A stretch of 32,201 nucleotides of DNA from Cellvibrionaceae bacterium (lineage in GTDB: Bacteria > Pseudomonadota > Gammaproteobacteria > Pseudomonadales > Cellvibrionaceae): NCBI GenBank assembly GCA_021151615.1, contig JAGKXA010000080.1:1-32201 (forward strand), in the 5' to 3' direction. Position numbers and translations under genes: made by a program. Positions 31,057-32,201 of the stretch are shown piece after piece. The notes beneath the pieces are model-generated. The model saw nothing but the letters and a program-made list of their open reading frames with translations, had not been told where the DNA came from and searched no databases. Position 1 is the first letter of the stretch. Every line of letters starts with the position of its first letter.

Positions 31057-32201
31057 TTGAAAAAGATTCAAGCAATTCGCGGCATGAATGATTTATTGCC
31101 ATCAGATTCTCCGTTGTGGCAGTACGTTGAAGGTGTGGTGACTGACATTCTTGCGCGCTACGGCTATCAGGAAATCCGCTTTCCAATTGTGGAGGCGACA
31201 GAGCTTTTCAAGCGCTCTATTGGCGAAGTCACTGACATCGTTGAAAAAGAAATGTATACCTTTGAAGACCGCAACGGCGACAGCTTGACCTTGCGCCCTG
31301 AGGGCACAGCTTGCTGCGTGAGAGCCTGCGAAGAAAATGGTTTGCTTTACAATCAGACACAGCGGCTCTGGTACTTGGGGCCAATGTTTCGCCATGAGCG
31401 CCCACAAAAGGGCCGCTATCGTCAATTCCATCAGATCGGTGTTGAAACCTTTGGAATGCAAGGGCCTGATATTGATGCAGAGGTATTACTGCTTAGTGCA
31501 CGTATTTTGCGTGAGTTGGGTGTTGCTCCTCACGTGCAATTGCAGATTAATTCTCTTGGTAGTGCTGAAGTCAGAGCAAACTACAAGGATGCCTTGGTTG
31601 CTTATCTAAATAACGTACAGGATCTGTTGGACGAAGATAGCAAACGTCGATTAAGTACAAATCCATTGCGTATTCTCGATTCCAAGGATTCTGCAACTCA
31701 GGTTCTGCTCAATAATGCGCCGGTTTTGCTTGATTATCTGGATGAGGAATCGCGCTTGCATTTTGAAGGATTAAAACAACTTTTAGATGCGGCCGGAATT
31801 GTTTACGAGGTTAATCCGCGTCTAGTGCGCGGCCTTGATTATTATGGTAAAACGGCGTTTGAGTGGGTAACTGATAAGTTAGGTGCTCAAAGTACCGTTT
31901 GTGCCGGTGGTCGTTATGACGGACTTGTTGAGCAGTTGGGCGGAAAATCGACACCTGCGGTAGGGTTCGGCATAGGCCTGGAGCGGTTGGTTTTGCTGGT
32001 GCAGGCCGTTGAAATTGTCCCTGAAAAATTAGATCAACAAGCGGATGTTTTTCTGGTTGCTGTTGGTGATGTTCAATCGGTGGCTATGCAGTTGGCAGAA
32101 CGCATTCGCGATGAATTGCCGTTTATTCGTCTGATGGTGAATTGTGGTGGCGGTAATTTTAAAAGCCAGTTCAAAAAAGCTGATAAGTCAGGTGCTGATA
32201 T
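31057..32201 (+). CDS. hisS: Histidyl-tRNA synthetase (3' end outside window)
   Basis: HisRS charges tRNA-His. It is a class II synthetase of about 425 residues, and the window holds the first 381 codons. The start is TTG (31057), 6 bases after AAGGG, giving KKIQAIRGMNDLLPSDSPLW. The later in-frame ATG would remove the conserved RGMNDLLP beginning. Seen in order are the TLRPEGTA segment, motif 2 with MFRHERPQKGRYRQFHQIG, the histidine-specific RGLDYYGKTAFEW and AGGRYDGL, motif 3 (VGFGIGLERL), and the start of the anticodon-binding domain (ADVFLVAVGD). Confidence 0.97.
   Translation, partial: MKKIQAIRGMNDLLPSDSPLWQYVEGVVTDILARYGYQEIRFPIVEATELFKRSIGEVTDIVEKEMYTFEDRNGDSLTLRPEGTACCVRACEENGLLYNQTQRLWYLGPMFRHERPQKGRYRQFHQIGVETFGMQGPDIDAEVLLLSARILRELGVAPHVQLQINSLGSAEVRANYKDALVAYLNNVQDLLDEDSKRRLSTNPLRILDSKDSATQVLLNNAPVLLDYLDEESRLHFEGLKQLLDAAGIVYEVNPRLVRGLDYYGKTAFEWVTDKLGAQSTVCAGGRYDGLVEQLGGKSTPAVGFGIGLERLVLLVQAVEIVPEKLDQQADVFLVAVGDVQSVAMQLAERIRDELPFIRLMVNCGGGNFKSQFKKADKSGAD

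Noticed and set aside
1..32201. CRISPR array, prophage, restriction or other defence system
   Set aside because: No spaced direct repeats, integrase, phage structural genes or defence-type proteins were found. The content is housekeeping apart from the efflux operon and a few unknown genes.

Overview
The window is a chromosomal segment of a gammaproteobacterium, most likely from the Cellvibrio/Saccharophagus group (Cellvibrionaceae). That placement is an inference. It rests on Pseudomonas-like gene order in several blocks, close similarity of the housekeeping proteins to gammaproteobacterial families, moderate GC content and a poly-serine linker in RodZ of the kind common in that group. No rRNA, tRNA, CRISPR array, prophage or complete insertion sequence was seen.

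Layout. (1) 29-2932: proS on the minus strand, a divergent HIT-family gene, and a convergent gene for an HU-domain protein with a histone H1-like Lys/Ala/Pro tail. (2) 3272-9394: a minus-strand block read nudJ, mnmA, hflD, purB, roxA, a GNAT acetyltransferase and a small conserved protein. As I recall it, Pseudomonas has much the same order. A REP-like inverted pair sits between purB and roxA. (3) 9572-14665: an unrecognised 139-residue protein, then a two-gene RND efflux operon (adaptor and pump) behind a TetR-type palindrome. The pump gene carries a run of ten Gs. (4) 14777-17034: an apbC/mrp gene whose last part has been replaced by unrelated sequence, about 0.8 kb of mostly gene-poor DNA, and suhB on the minus strand. 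(5) 17328-26270: trmJ, then iscR-iscS-sufB-sufC-sufD-sufS-sufA-sufT-sufE. (6) 26445-32201: ndk-rlmN-pilW-rodZ-ispG-hisS, cut by the window end inside hisS.

The most interesting feature is the iron-sulfur locus. In Pseudomonas the same position between trmJ and ndk holds iscR-iscS-iscU-iscA-hscB-hscA-fdx. Here iscR and iscS are kept, but the scaffold, carrier and chaperone genes are replaced in place by a full SUF set with its own second desulfurase (SufS) and SufE. The iscR promoter has an IscR-like box over its -10 element, so an IscR that senses cluster supply probably controls the SUF machinery. Several downstream or neighbouring genes need Fe-S clusters (rlmN and ispG) or IscS sulfur (mnmA), and apbC is itself a cluster carrier.

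The remaining content is ordinary housekeeping: two aminoacyl-tRNA synthetases, tRNA, rRNA and ribosomal-protein modification, purine and isoprenoid synthesis, cell shape and type IV pili.
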